Positions 24,420 through 33,748 of a stretch of DNA of 64,000 bases are shown here, one piece after another (positions within the stretch are counted from its first letter, which is position 1; every line of letters begins with the position of its first letter). Under the pieces are notes generated by a model. The model did no database searches. It was not told where the DNA came from and saw only the letters and a program-made list of their open reading frames with translations. Source of the stretch: G963674835 sp963674835 (lineage in GTDB: Bacteria > Planctomycetota > Planctomycetia > Pirellulales > Thermoguttaceae); assembly GCA_963674835.2 (NCBI GenBank), contig CAXXKC010000003.1, positions 1,302,001-1,366,000 on the forward strand, read 5' to 3'. Position numbers and translations under genes: made by a program.

Positions 24420-27400
24420 GCTCGCTCCGAATGGCGGTGAGCTTGTCGGCCAGTCGATCGGCCAGCTCGGACAGGGAAAGGTCGTCCAGCGTGTCGGTGG
24501 ATGGAGGCGGGCCGGCCGGCTCGGCAACGCTGGCCGCACTCTGGATGGGCGGAGCGGGAGCCATGTCGAGGCTTTCGGTGAGGTGGCCGACCAGGGCGCG
24601 GATCGTGCTGAACTTGAAGGTGATTGTGGCGGGGAGCGTGAGGCCCAGGTCGGTTTGCAGCCGATTGCGGAGCATGAGCACGGAGAGGGAATCGAGCCCA
24701 AGGTCGTAGAATCCGCAGTCGGGGCTGACCGGTTCGGCCGATTCGCCTCCGAGGAGGTCTGCGATCAACTGTTGGACGTACTCCAGCAGCAATGCGGGGC
24801 GGGCGACGTCGACGACCTGCTGTAGGCGAGATCTGAGGGCACCGCCGACGTCGCCCGGGGGATCGCTGCTGGCGATCATGGCTTCGAGCTGCGGCGAGCT
24901 GTTGGGCCCGGCGACGGTCGCGGCGTACTGCTGCCAATCGATGTGCGCGGCGGCGGCCTGGGCAACGCCGTTGTGCATGAGGGCGGCCATGGCGCGGATG
25001 GCCGTGTCGGGCTCCAAGGGAATCAGCCCACGGCGAATGAGCGCCTGTTCGTGCGAGTCGTCGAGCGAGGCGAGCATGCCGGCGCCCTTCCAGGGGCCCC
25101 AATTGATGGCAACGCCGGGCCGACTGGTGGCGCGGCGATGGTGCATGAGACCGTCGAGGAAGGCGTTGGCCGCCGCGTAGTTGGCCTGTCCGGGCGAGCC
25201 CAAGAGCGAAGCGATCGACGAGAAGCCGACGAAGAAGTCCAAGGGGAGGCTCTCGGTGAGCTGGTGCAGATTCCATGCTCCGAGGACCTTGGCGGCGAGG
25301 ACCGACTCGAACTCGGGCCAGCCGAGACTCTGCAGCGTGCCATCGGCGCGGATGCCGGCGGTGTGAACGATGCCGGCCAGGGGAGACATCTGGCGGCGAA
25401 TGTCGGCCAACAGCCGGGCGGCGTCGGGCTGTGAGGCGACGTCGGCGGAGGCGATGATTAGTTCGACGCCAAGGTCGCGCCATTGGGCCACGGTGTGTTG
25501 GGCGGCGTCGGGCAGTTTTCCGCGGCGAGAGGCCAGCACGAGGTGCCGGGCTCCTTGCTGGACAAGCCACGAAGCGACTTGCAGCCCGAGGCCTCCGGTG
25601 CCGCCGGTGATGAGATAGGTTGCGTCGGAGCGAATGGCAACGGTGATGGGGCCGTCGACACGATAGGGTTGCAGACGGGCGACGTAGCGATCAGGACCGC
25701 GGAGGGCGATTTCGGGTTCATGCGCGCCGGACAGCAGTTCGTTGAGGATGGCATCGGCGGGCGGATCGTTGCCTTGGGGATCCAGGTCGATCTGAAGGAA
25801 CTTCATCTCGCGGTATTCCAAGGCGGCCGTGCGGGCCAAGCCCCAGAGCGGCGTTTGCCAAGGGCTGACGTGTCTGGCGCAGCCGTCGACGGCCTGGGCG
25901 CCGCGCGTCACCAGACACATGGTGAGGCCGGGCGTCCAGCCAGCTCGGTCGAGGGCCTGGATCATGTGCAGCGCGGCGGCGCAACTCGACGAGAGGCCGT
26001 CGAGGCCGGAACCGTCGGGGTGCTGGTCGAGGCTCCAGAGGTGGACGATGCCACGGTAGCCGGCCGCCGAGTTGCCGCGCGTGATTTCGGCCAGTCGCAG
26101 GAAGTGCTCGGCGCGGCGGGGGTCTGCGCGGTAGGGACCATCGCCGGTGCCTTCAAAGCGATCGCCGCGACGCACGACGACGCATCGTTCGCCACGATGG
26201 CGGAACCGCTCGGCCAGGCGGTCGCCGAGTCCGCCTTCGTCGGCCAGGACGAGCCAGGGATCGTCGGTTGGTTCGCGATGAGGCGCGCCGTTGGTGGTCT
26301 GGGGTTGCGGGACCCAGGCGGGTCGGAACATCCAGTCTTCGTCGCGTCGGCCGAAGGCTTTGAGGAGCGTTTCCCGCGGGACGTCGTAGAGCTCGAGCCC
26401 GGTGAATACGGCGATGGGTCGGGTGGGCGACTCGAAGAGCCACGCGTCGACGCTCCATCGACCGGGCGAGGACTGCTGGGCGGGGGCAACCTGGACGTAG
26501 CACCAGAGCGTCGCGGCGGTCGGACGGTTGAGGAGGCGAAATCGGCGGACGCCGACGGGTAGCCGGGTGGTGTGGCCGGGATAGGACTCGATGCCGCCGA
26601 GCACCTGGACGCAGCCGTCGAGCAAGACCGCGCGAACGAGCCGATCGTCGGCGTTGGCCAATGCCTCGGGAACGGCGATGCGGCAGAGGATCTCCTCACC
26701 GCTGACCCAGCCGGCCTGGACCGCTTGAAGCGACGGGCCGAGGCGGACCTCGTGCTGGCGCATGGAGGCGTAGAACTCGTCGCTGGAGACCGTACGGTGT
26801 GCGCGGGCGGCCCAGCGTTCGGGGTCGTCGCCGAGCGACGGGGGCAAGGCGTCGTCGGCCGGGGCCGCAGCGACGATGCGCCCTTGGCTGTGGACGGTCC
26901 ATTCGGGTTCGTCGGCGGGAGCGGCCGGTCGGCTGACCAACTGGAATGATCGCTCGTCGCCGTCGCCGGGGGAAAGGATCAACTGCACGATCCGGTCGCC
27001 GTCGTCGGGGACGGCCAAGGCCTCGGCGAAAGAGACATCCTCGATGGCGTAGCTGTCGGGCACTGCCAGGCGCGCGGCCGCTTCGACAACCATGGCCAGT
27101 TGAAATGCGCCGGGCAGGATGGGCGTGTCGTAGAAGCGGTGGTCGTCCAGGATGGGCAGCGATTGCAGGCCGAGACGCGACTGAAATACGGCATCGCGCA
27201 GGGCGGGCGAGCTGATGCGTTGGCCCAAAAGACCGGCGGTCGGCTCGGCTGCGGTGACGGTGGCTGGCGCGGTGTGCCGGACTCGCGGTATCCAATGACG
27301 CTTGCGCTGGAAAGGATAGGTCGGCAGGGAGACGCGGCGGTATTGGGCGGGTCGATAGAGGGTACCCCAATCGACCGGCAACCCTTCTGCGTAGCGCTGG

Positions 27401-30400
27401 GCGGCTTGCGCGAGGAGCTCGTGCGGCGGGAGCGTTGTGAGCAACTCGGGCGGCGGCCAGGCCGAGGGACTGGCTTCGGAGGGTTCGATGTGCCCGGTCC
27501 AGACGTCTTGGGCGGGGGCACCGTCGAGCGCAGTGCGCAGCTTCTGGCGGGCGTCGTCGCCGTCTTCGGCCAGCACGGCCAGACGATGGGCGAAATGGGC
27601 ACGGCCGACGGCGGCGGTGAAGCACACGTCGCTCCAGGGGAGCGCCGGCTCTTGGCCAAGGATGGCGTGATAGCGATCGGCCAGTTGGCGGAGGGCTTCG
27701 GGAGTTTTGGCAGAAAGGACGAGCAGGTGATCGTTCTGGGGCGAGGCGGGCTGCGGGCGCGGGACGTGCGGCGGCTCTTCGAGGATGATGTGGGCGTTGG
27801 TGCCGCCGATGCCCAACGCGTTGACCGAGGCGCGGCGCGGCTGGGAGCCTTCGGGCCAGTCGGCCAGTTGGGCGTTGACGTAGAAGGGGCTACGGTCCCA
27901 GTCGATTCGCGGATTGGGGGTTTGAAAATGGAGGCTGGGAGCGAGCTGGGCGTGGCTGAGGCTGAGCACGGCTTTGAGGAAGCCGGCGACGCCGGAGGCG
28001 ATTTGCAGGTGGCCGACGTTCGTTTTGACCGAGCCGACGGCGCAGAACCCAACGCGGTCGGTGTCGGCCCGGAAGGCCTGGCTCAGGCCGGCGATCTCGA
28101 TGGGGTCGCCCAGGGCGGTACCCGTGCCGTGGGCCTCGACGTAGGAGATCGAGTCGGCGTCGACGCCGGCGGCAGCGAGGGCTTCGGCGACCACGGCCGC
28201 CTGGCCGTCCTGGCTGGGCGCGAGGTAGCCGGCTTTCTGGCCGCCATCGTTGTTGACGGCGGAGCCTTTGACGACGGCGTAGATGTGGTCGCCGTCGGCC
28301 AGCGCGTCGTCGAGGCGTTTGAGAAGCACGAGGCCGACGCCGCTGCCGAAGACGGTTCCCTGGGCGTCGGCGTCGAAGGCCCGGCAATGGCCATCGGGCG
28401 AAACGAGGAGCCCTTCCTGGTAGAGATAGCCGGTTTCCTGGGGCACGCAGATGGACGCACCGCCGGCGAGGGCCATATCGCATTCGCCGCGGAGGAGACT
28501 TTGCGAGGCGGTGTGGATTGCCACGAGCGAGCTCGAACAGGCCGTCTGCACGTTGACGCTCGGTCCGCGCAGGTTCAGCTTGTAGGAGATGCGCAGAGGG
28601 AGGTAGTCCTTGTCGTTGGCGACCATCACCTGGAATCCGCCCGTGGAACTGAGCGTCATCACGTGCGACGCATCGCCGTCGAGGTGCGCACCGGCGGGAT
28701 AGAGATGGTTGAGCAGGTAGGTGTTGAGGACGCCGCTGACGAAGACCCCGACGGCGCCGGGATCGTGGCGGAGATCGTAGCCGGCGTCTTCCATGGCTTC
28801 CCAGGCGCATTCCAGGAGGACGCGCTGCTGCGGGTCCATCAGTTCGGCTTCGCGGGCGGTGTGGCCGAAGAAGTCGGCATCGAACTGGTCGATTCCGTCG
28901 AGCACGGGGGCGGCGCGGACGTACCGCGGGTTGCGGACGAGGTTGGGATCGACGCCTGAGGCGAGGACTTGCTCTTCGGAGAAACGGGCGATGGACTCGA
29001 CGCCTGAGGCCAGGTTCTGCCAGAACTGGGCTACACTGGGGGCGCCGGGCATGCGGCAGGCGAGGCCAATAACGGCGACGTCGGTTGCGTGGGTTGCGGA
29101 GCGTCCGCGCTGACGGACTTCGGCCCTGTGGCGTCCGCGCGCTGCGGGGGCGGAGACGGCAGCCATTTCGGCCGGCGCGGCCAACACACTCGCCAGGGAG
29201 GCGATGGTGGGATACTTGAACATGTCGACGACGGAGAGCCGCGGGCCAAAGGCGGCTTCGATCCGGCCGTGCAACTGGACGAGCAACATCGAGTTGCCGC
29301 CGAGTTCGAAGAGGTTGTCGTGGATGTCGACGCGAGGAAGGCGCAGGACGTCCTTCCAGATGTCGCGGAGCTGGCGTTGGATTTCGGTCTCGACGGGAGC
29401 CTCGTCGGGCGGTCGGCCGTCGGCGTCGGGGTCGGGGGACGGGAGTCGATCGACGACGACGATGCGGCATCGGCTGTCGGTGCCGAACCGGTCGGGGAGC
29501 GTTTGGGACTGAAGGGACTCGGGGGACCAGTCGGGAGGGGCCTCAACGTGGGCGACTAGGTTTTCGGCGGCGCAGGGTTCGTCGTCGCACGTGTGGCGGA
29601 CGGCGGGATGCGCGGCGTCGAGCCCCAGGACGAGCCGCGGGACGCCACGCTGCCAGCCGGCCAGGATGCTGTCGCGAAGCTGGGCCGGGGTGAGTCCAAG
29701 CGCGCCCAGGGCCGGGTCGGTGGCGAGGGCGTAGCAGAGGAATCGGAGCGAGCCGAGGTCGGGCTCAGGGGACTGGGCGTCGGCGGGGACGAGGGCCAAG
29801 AGGGTTGCCGATTCGCGGTCGTGGAGCGCGCGGGCGAGGTTGGCGAGGTCGTCGGCCGGTGATGGGACAGTGGCTGGAGGCTGGAGCAGGCTTGTTGCGA
29901 CGTACAGGGCGGATTGGCAGGATCGCTGCCAGCGGGTTTCGGCCTGGTGGATCGCGTCGCGCAGGGCGGCGGGGTCGGAAAGGTCGAGGTGCCCGATGGC
30001 CAGTGCGTCGGGGTGCTCGGCAAGCAGTGGTTTCCACGCCTGGGCTGCGGTGTCGGCTGCCTCGGGTCGGACGGAGAGCCATATGTTTACGTCGCGGCGA
30101 AGGAGCGAGCGGATGAGTTCGATGGCAACATCGGTCGGGTCGCCAGAGACGAGGCAGATCGAGCCGGGAGGGATGGGGAAGTCGGCGAGAGGCGTCTCGG
30201 CGAGCGGAATGCGTTTCAGGCGGCGGACCTGGCCGCGCCAGACGGGGGCGTAGAAGGCGTCGGGCAGGGTTCGCTCGTTGGCTTCGAGCAGATCGAGCCG
30301 CTTGAGGATGGCGTCCATTTCGCCGGCTTCGAAGCGACGGCTCAACTGGCTCCGTTGCAGCTTGCCGATGGCCGTCTTGGGAATGGACTGCTTGGCGAGG

Positions 30401-32496
30401 GGAATCAGGTAGTCGGGACGGATGCCCATCTGACGGGCCAGGTGTCCGCGGATTTCTTTGAGCAGTGCGGCGAGTTGCCGGTCGTCGGTGCGTGCCGTGT
30501 GAAAGAAGAGAGCCCACTGCTCGTGGCCGGAGCGGCGATCGCGGACGGGGCAGGCCGCGGAGAAGGTGGCCTCGACGCCGGGGACCGAGTCGACGATCTC
30601 TTCGATCTCGCCGCAGCCGTAGTTGGCGCCGTTGACGATGATACTGTCCTTGGCCCGACCGGTCAGATAGAGCTGGCCGTGGCGGAGGAAGCCGAGGTCG
30701 CCGGTTTCGAACCAGCCGTCGTCGCGAAAGACGCTATTGGCGTCGGGGGCGCGGTAGTAGCCACTGGAGACGGGCTCGCCTTGGATGTGGAGGTGCCCGA
30801 CGGTCTCCTGGCCGACGAGGTTGCCCTGGGCGTCGACGATGCGGAGGTTGACGCCGGGGATCGGCGGCCCGAGGCTGACGAAGGATACGGCATCGGGGTC
30901 GTCGGGCGCGGCGGATTGGATCCGGCCGCTGAGGGACGATCGCCGCGCGCGGCAGATTTGCAGGGGCGCGTCGTCGGTGGCGAGGTAGTAGGTCACGCCT
31001 GAGGCCATCTCGGCCATTCCGAAGGCGGGTCGCAGAGCCGTGGGCTTCAGGCCGCAGGGGGCCAATTGCTGGGCAAACCGCTGCATGGTGGCAGCAGAGA
31101 CGGCTTCGCCGGCTGTGAGGAACGCGGCGACCGTGGAGAGGTTCCAGGCGGGCGACGGGGTGTTGGCCACGAGATCGCTAACGAGGGCGTAGGCGAAATT
31201 GGGGGCCCAGGTGTGGGTCACTCGATAGCGGTCGATGAGGTCGAGCCAGACGAGCGGCTGCGAGATGATGTATTCCTTGGGCGCGTACACAATGCGGCAG
31301 CCGAGAAGGACGCATCGCAGGTGCCAGTCGGAAATGCTGGCGATGTGGTCGAAGGGGAGCCAGTTGAGCACGACGTCGTCGGCAGAGTGGCGGCCCAGGT
31401 CGTTGGCACCGGCGGCGCGGGAGAGGAGGTTGCGATGCGTGAGGACGACGCACTTGGGCAGACCGGTGCTACCGGACGTCAGGCTGAACAGGGCGGGATC
31501 GTCGGGCCGGCAGGGATGGTGCTGGCCATCGGACTCGTGTTGGCGGAGTTCGTCGATGGTGAGGATTTTTGAGCCGTGCGCCCACTGGGACTGGACCAGG
31601 GTGGTGAGCGCGGGCTTCAACGGCTCGGTGGTAACGATGGCGGCGGGCTCGAGCAGGGAGCCCAAGTGGCCGAGTTGATCGAGGACCCGATTGGGCTGAT
31701 CGAATGTGGGCGGGATGGGAGCCAAGACGGGGACGATGCCGCCGAGGACACAACCCCAGAACGCCGGCAGGATGTGGTCGCTTTGGGAGAGTTGCAGGAT
31801 GGCCTTGTCGCCGGGCTCGAGTCCGGCCGCCCGGAGGCCGGCGAGGACCTGTTGGCTTTGGGTTAGCAGGTCGCGGAAGGAGTGCTGTAGTTGGCCTTCG
31901 CGGTGGACGTGAATCAGGGCGTCTGATTGGGGAGAATCGGCAGCCCGAGAGAGCGCTTCGGGGAGTGTCGGCGGAAGATTGTCGGCGGAAAGAAGTGGGC
32001 CTCCGTATGCGAGCGACGGCACGATGGGGGCATCGTCGGGTTGCACGTCGGCCGAAATGGGAGCTGCTTCGCGGGCGTTGGAAGGCGTGGGCGTGAGGGC
32101 TGCATGCCAGTCGGGCAGGAGATCGGAAACGTGGAGCAGCGGGACGGGCTCGGCGGATGAGTGGGCGGTCACCAGCACTTGGCGCACGCCGGGCGACGCA
32201 CTGATGAGCTGGCGCCAGCGATCGATCAGGGACTCGTCGAGCACGGGCAAGGCGGCGAGTGCGTCGAGATCGATGCGTCCGTCGTCGGTGAGGGGCATGT
32301 GCCAGAGACGGACCTGAGCCATGGGCGGGAGCTGGCCGTGGTCGGGGGCGAACGTTTCGTTGGGCGCGGAGGATGTGAGGAAGGCCACCGGTTCGGCGGG
32401 TTGGCCGGTGGGCTCGCGCCAGATAACGACGCACTCATCCGCGGCCCGCATCCCCAGGAGGGCGTGCTCAAGCTCCCGATCCCTCGCGCTCGCCAT
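24406..32496 (-). CDS. FAAL-primed PKS loading and first module: FAAL-ACP-KS-DH-KR-ACP
   Basis: This 2696-aa protein is first in the operon. Residues about 1-150 resemble the C-terminal lobe of an adenylating enzyme (PLTDDGRIDLDAL). A fatty acyl-AMP ligase follows at about 185-770, with A3 motif SLTSGSTGLPK near 338, FDHIASISDWHL, FGMAEMASG and YLTGRAKDSIIVNGANY; it should activate a fatty acid as acyl-AMP for ACP1. Residues about 790-1035 look like an SDR-fold relic (GSICLVSGDPTDVAIELI). ACP1 Ser1069 is in GGNSMLL. KS (about 1145-1575, Cys1320) is of the type that follows NRPS/FAAL units. AT is missing: the KS-AT linker joins LPTYPFQRKRHW directly. DH has His1786 (HRFYDTPILP) and LLDGCVQ. 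A pseudo-KR and an active-looking KR (GGTGGLG near 2296, Tyr2440) precede ACP2 Ser2603. The C-terminal helix LSLSELADRLADKL may dock to module 2. Confidence 0.95.
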   Translation of the reverse strand: MASARDRELEHALLGMRAADECVVIWREPTGQPAEPVAFLTSSAPNETFAPDHGQLPPMAQVRLWHMPLTDDGRIDLDALAALPVLDESLIDRWRQLISASPGVRQVLVTAHSSAEPVPLLHVSDLLPDWHAALTPTPSNAREAAPISADVQPDDAPIVPSLAYGGPLLSADNLPPTLPEALSRAADSPQSDALIHVHREGQLQHSFRDLLTQSQQVLAGLRAAGLEPGDKAILQLSQSDHILPAFWGCVLGGIVPVLAPIPPTFDQPNRVLDQLGHLGSLLEPAAIVTTEPLKPALTTLVQSQWAHGSKILTIDELRQHESDGQHHPCRPDDPALFSLTSGSTGLPKCVVLTHRNLLSRAAGANDLGRHSADDVVLNWLPFDHIASISDWHLRCVLLGCRIVYAPKEYIISQPLVWLDLIDRYRVTHTWAPNFAYALVSDLVANTPSPAWNLSTVAAFLTAGEAVSAATMQRFAQQLAPCGLKPTALRPAFGMAEMASGVTYYLATDDAPLQICRARRSSLSGRIQSAAPDDPDAVSFVSLGPPIPGVNLRIVDAQGNLVGQETVGHLHIQGEPVSSGYYRAPDANSVFRDDGWFETGDLGFLRHGQLYLTGRAKDSIIVNGANYGCGEIEEIVDSVPGVEATFSAACPVRDRRSGHEQWALFFHTARTDDRQLAALLKEIRGHLARQMGIRPDYLIPLAKQSIPKTAIGKLQRSQLSRRFEAGEMDAILKRLDLLEANERTLPDAFYAPVWRGQVRRLKRIPLAETPLADFPIPPGSICLVSGDPTDVAIELIRSLLRRDVNIWLSVRPEAADTAAQAWKPLLAEHPDALAIGHLDLSDPAALRDAIHQAETRWQRSCQSALYVATSLLQPPATVPSPADDLANLARALHDRESATLLALVPADAQSPEPDLGSLRFLCYALATDPALGALGLTPAQLRDSILAGWQRGVPRLVLGLDAAHPAVRHTCDDEPCAAENLVAHVEAPPDWSPESLQSQTLPDRFGTDSRCRIVVVDRLPSPDPDADGRPPDEAPVETEIQRQLRDIWKDVLRLPRVDIHDNLFELGGNSMLLVQLHGRIEAAFGPRLSVVDMFKYPTIASLASVLAAPAEMAAVSAPAARGRHRAEVRQRGRSATHATDVAVIGLACRMPGAPSVAQFWQNLASGVESIARFSEEQVLASGVDPNLVRNPRYVRAAPVLDGIDQFDADFFGHTAREAELMDPQQRVLLECAWEAMEDAGYDLRHDPGAVGVFVSGVLNTYLLNHLYPAGAHLDGDASHVMTLSSTGGFQVMVANDKDYLPLRISYKLNLRGPSVNVQTACSSSLVAIHTASQSLLRGECDMALAGGASICVPQETGYLYQEGLLVSPDGHCRAFDADAQGTVFGSGVGLVLLKRLDDALADGDHIYAVVKGSAVNNDGGQKAGYLAPSQDGQAAVVAEALAAAGVDADSISYVEAHGTGTALGDPIEIAGLSQAFRADTDRVGFCAVGSVKTNVGHLQIASGVAGFLKAVLSLSHAQLAPSLHFQTPNPRIDWDRSPFYVNAQLADWPEGSQPRRASVNALGIGGTNAHIILEEPPHVPRPQPASPQNDHLLVLSAKTPEALRQLADRYHAILGQEPALPWSDVCFTAAVGRAHFAHRLAVLAEDGDDARQKLRTALDGAPAQDVWTGHIEPSEASPSAWPPPELLTTLPPHELLAQAAQRYAEGLPVDWGTLYRPAQYRRVSLPTYPFQRKRHWIPRVRHTAPATVTAAEPTAGLLGQRISSPALRDAVFQSRLGLQSLPILDDHRFYDTPILPGAFQLAMVVEAAARLAVPDSYAIEDVSFAEALAVPDDGDRIVQLILSPGDGDERSFQLVSRPAAPADEPEWTVHSQGRIVAAAPADDALPPSLGDDPERWAARAHRTVSSDEFYASMRQHEVRLGPSLQAVQAGWVSGEEILCRIAVPEALANADDRLVRAVLLDGCVQVLGGIESYPGHTTRLPVGVRRFRLLNRPTAATLWCYVQVAPAQQSSPGRWSVDAWLFESPTRPIAVFTGLELYDVPRETLLKAFGRRDEDWMFRPAWVPQPQTTNGAPHREPTDDPWLVLADEGGLGDRLAERFRHRGERCVVVRRGDRFEGTGDGPYRADPRRAEHFLRLAEITRGNSAAGYRGIVHLWSLDQHPDGSGLDGLSSSCAAALHMIQALDRAGWTPGLTMCLVTRGAQAVDGCARHVSPWQTPLWGLARTAALEYREMKFLQIDLDPQGNDPPADAILNELLSGAHEPEIALRGPDRYVARLQPYRVDGPITVAIRSDATYLITGGTGGLGLQVASWLVQQGARHLVLASRRGKLPDAAQHTVAQWRDLGVELIIASADVASQPDAARLLADIRRQMSPLAGIVHTAGIRADGTLQSLGWPEFESVLAAKVLGAWNLHQLTESLPLDFFVGFSSIASLLGSPGQANYAAANAFLDGLMHHRRATSRPGVAINWGPWKGAGMLASLDDSHEQALIRRGLIPLEPDTAIRAMAALMHNGVAQAAAAHIDWQQYAATVAGPNSSPQLEAMIASSDPPGDVGGALRSRLQQVVDVARPALLLEYVQQLIADLLGGESAEPVSPDCGFYDLGLDSLSVLMLRNRLQTDLGLTLPATITFKFSTIRALVGHLTESLDMAPAPPIQSAASVAEPAGPPPSTDTLDDLSLSELADRLADKLTAIRSEHDQS

Positions 32497-32869
32497 GGCC
32501 GCCTCGGTTACGATAGGAAAGACCGTCCGTGAAGCCGGACCTCAGAATATCCCTGAAATATGCCTGGTGAGCGGTTGCATTGGAACCCCATTGGCGAATC
32601 GCGCAACGTGGATGCGCGGCATCGGCCGGCGCGCCGTCGCTGGGCGACGTTCCGCCGGTCGGCCCCGGTACACCGGCGATGCAAAGCACATTAGAACGTT
32701 CTGGGTTGCAGTCGGGCAAGGGCACCCGAGTTTGGTGGCCTATTCTTGTTTGCAGACGCGCTGTTGGGTATGCTGCGCGGAGGCCCAGAAGCCGTCGCGG
32801 CCGCCTGCGGTGGGGAGCGTGGGAGCTGTGTGCCGAAACGCGGGCTGACATGGTGTTTGCGAGACGATC
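32497..32869. other. Divergent region between the PKS operon and the methyltransferase-like gene
   Basis: Both promoters should lie here. On the plus strand TTGTTT (32746-32751) and TATGCT (32769-32774) are spaced by 17 bases, a weak sigma-70-like pair for the right-hand gene. No clear promoter for the PKS operon and no regulator gene are visible. Confidence 0.35.
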
Positions 32870-33748
32870 GTGCTGAAACGGAAGCGGCTACATCTGTTCG
32901 AATTCTCGGACCTGCCGGGCTGGCCGAACCTGTTTCGCACGCTGGCAACGGACTACCTCATGATGGTGGCTTCGCTGTTTCGGCCGTTTTCGCCGAAAAT
33001 GGAGACCATCGAGAGGGCGATGGACGCCGTGGACACCGATCGGATCGTCGATTTGTGCTCGGGGGCGGGTGGCCCGTGGCCCCATCTGGCGCGGGAGTTT
33101 GCTGCGCAGCGGGGCAAGCCCATCGAGCTGTCGCTGACGGACCGGTATCCGAACCCCGACGGGGACGAGGCGCTTGAGGGGATTGCCGGGGCGAGTTATC
33201 TGGAGGAGCCGGTCGACGCGCGACGCGTGCCGCCATCGCTGGAGGGAATGCGGACGCTGTTCAATGGCTTTCACCACTTTCGGCCGGAGGAGGCCAAGCA
33301 GATTCTGCAGGACGCCGTTTCGAGCGGCCAGCCGATTGCGGTCTTCGAGATGCTGCAGCGGAGTTGGATCTATTTGGCGTACATGCTGCTGACGCCGATT
33401 CTGGTGCTGATTTCGACGCCGAAGATCCGGCCGGTTCGCTTGGCGCGGCTGTTCTGGACCTTCGTGATTCCCGTGATCCCGCTGGTGTTGCTGTGGGACT
33501 GCGTGGTTTCGGTGCTGCGCTGCTACACGACCGAAGAGCTTGCCGCGATGACGCGCTCGCTAGAAGGTCCGGGGTACCACTGGGAGATGGGAACCTATTG
33601 GCGTCACACGCTGCCGGTCACCTATCTGGTTGGGTATCCACAGGCGGCCGTTGCTTCGGCGGACGTGGCCACACCGTCACTCAGGGAGACGCCGTCGCTC
33701 AGGGAAACGCATAGTTGGGATTCCGCGGATCAAACTCCGCATCGTTGA
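32870..33748 (+). CDS. Membrane-associated SAM-dependent methyltransferase-like protein
   Basis: This 292-aa protein starts at GTG 32870. Residues about 55-130 hold a class I SAM-methyltransferase motif I (RIVDLCSGAGGPWPHLA), an acidic motif II (ELSLTDRYPNP) and LFNGFHHFRPEEAKQIL. Two hydrophobic segments follow (WIYLAYMLLTPILVLIS near 165-185 and FWTFVIPVIPLVLLWDCVVSVL near 195-220), so the enzyme is probably tethered to the membrane. The last residues contain a short tandem duplication (PSLRETPSLRETH) and overlap the 3' end of the convergent DUF1571 gene by 50 bp. Divergence from the PKS operon suggests, but does not prove, a tailoring role on a lipid product. Confidence 0.68.
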   Translation: MLKRKRLHLFEFSDLPGWPNLFRTLATDYLMMVASLFRPFSPKMETIERAMDAVDTDRIVDLCSGAGGPWPHLAREFAAQRGKPIELSLTDRYPNPDGDEALEGIAGASYLEEPVDARRVPPSLEGMRTLFNGFHHFRPEEAKQILQDAVSSGQPIAVFEMLQRSWIYLAYMLLTPILVLISTPKIRPVRLARLFWTFVIPVIPLVLLWDCVVSVLRCYTTEELAAMTRSLEGPGYHWEMGTYWRHTLPVTYLVGYPQAAVASADVATPSLRETPSLRETHSWDSADQTPHR

